Source of the DNA: Empedobacter stercoris
GTDB taxonomy: Bacteria > Bacteroidota > Bacteroidia > Flavobacteriales > Weeksellaceae
DNA length: 64,000 nt
NCBI RefSeq assembly: GCF_965137335.1
Contig: NZ_CBCRZD010000001.1
Strand: one strand, 5' to 3'
This document shows, piece by piece, positions 63,946-64,000 of the stretch. The notes beneath the pieces are model-generated. The model did no database searches and was not told the origin of the DNA. It was given only the letters and a program-made list of their open reading frames with translations. A program made the translations under genes and the position numbers. The first letter of the stretch is position 1; every line of letters starts with the position of its first letter.

Positions 63946-64000
63946 TGATGATAATGTTAATTTCAGTTTCTAATGCTGATATGAATTTATCTACGTATTG
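63938..64000 (-). CDS. C-terminal end of the gene upstream of carA (partial)
   Basis: The minus-strand frame entering from the right edge reads QYVDKFISALETEINIIING and stops at TAA 63938-63940, inside the start of carA (8-bp overlap). Tight overlap and sensible amino acids suggest a real upstream gene. An aminotransferase of arginine synthesis (ArgD-like) would suit the position, but 20 residues are too few to name it. Confidence 0.6.
   Translation of the reverse strand, partial: QYVDKFISALETEINIIING

Noticed and set aside
1..64000. tRNA or rRNA genes, especially as the integration target
   Set aside because: I found no cloverleaf or rRNA-like segment at the element ends or elsewhere; the target is the AsmA-like gene.

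Overview
The window looks like a chromosomal segment of a low-GC member of the Bacteroidota, class Flavobacteriia, most likely family Weeksellaceae; Empedobacter or a close relative is my guess from protein flavour, not something I could test. Evidence: a C-terminal type IX secretion sorting domain (55621-57069), a Bacteroidota outer-membrane beta-barrel protein, flavobacterial families such as DUF2851 and the membrane-anchored SRPBCC/GyrI protein, A-rich leaders with few Shine-Dalgarno sequences, and several good matches to the Bacteroidota -7 promoter box TAnnTTTG (before uvrA, the DUF937 gene, dnaN, the TatD gene, the TIR gene and the integrase).

Left chromosomal part (1-17173). A helix-hairpin-helix repeat protein running off the left edge, PspC and DUF2851 genes; a secreted metallopeptidase gene broken by one in-frame TAG; uvrA; a membrane SRPBCC/GyrI protein; a DUF937 gene broken by one in-frame TAA; gdhA; a response regulator/histidine kinase pair divergent from an outer-membrane beta-barrel gene, with three TTAAC boxes at exact 11-bp spacing between them; a short-chain dehydrogenase; and the 3' half of a large AsmA-like gene.

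Integrated element (about 17174-42292, 25.1 kb). The AsmA-like gene is cut in two: its 5' half lies at 42293-43707 and its 3' half at 15724-17173. A 9-bp direct repeat, GTAAGATAT, marks both junctions, and removing the element restores one continuous frame of 955 codons. The element has a tyrosine integrase, an excisionase-like HTH protein, a VapE-type ATPase, a primase-like TOPRIM protein, iteron-like repeats, an oriT-like inverted repeat, MobC and a relaxase, but no conjugation or phage structural genes, so it is best described as an integrative mobilizable element. Its cargo is a defence island: a TIR protein, a DUF6602 (PD-(D/E)XK-like) protein, an AlbA_2/ATPase protein, a type I (IC-like) restriction-modification locus with a RhuM gene between hsdM and hsdS, and, only 4 bp after hsdR, four tightly packed or overlapping genes: a ComEC-like metallo-beta-lactamase-fold protein, a trypsin-like protease, a small middle component and a Rad50/SMC-like ATPase with a zinc-hook CxxC. 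These four fit the ABC-three-component (ABC-3C) type of predicted conflict system and are the best candidate for a little-described system here.

Right chromosomal part (42302-64000). Carbonic anhydrase and a small GNAT; dnaN, pheT and a META-domain lipoprotein; an AAA protein with altered Walker motifs; an OmpA-type lipoprotein; a BON-LysM protein; a secreted coiled-coil protein; type I asparaginase; a DHA2 drug exporter; a GLUG-repeat T9SS cargo protein; a TatD-like hydrolase, tcdA and a TPR-like protein; and carB-carA, preceded by the last 20 codons of another gene at the right edge. I saw no tRNA, rRNA, insertion sequence or CRISPR array.
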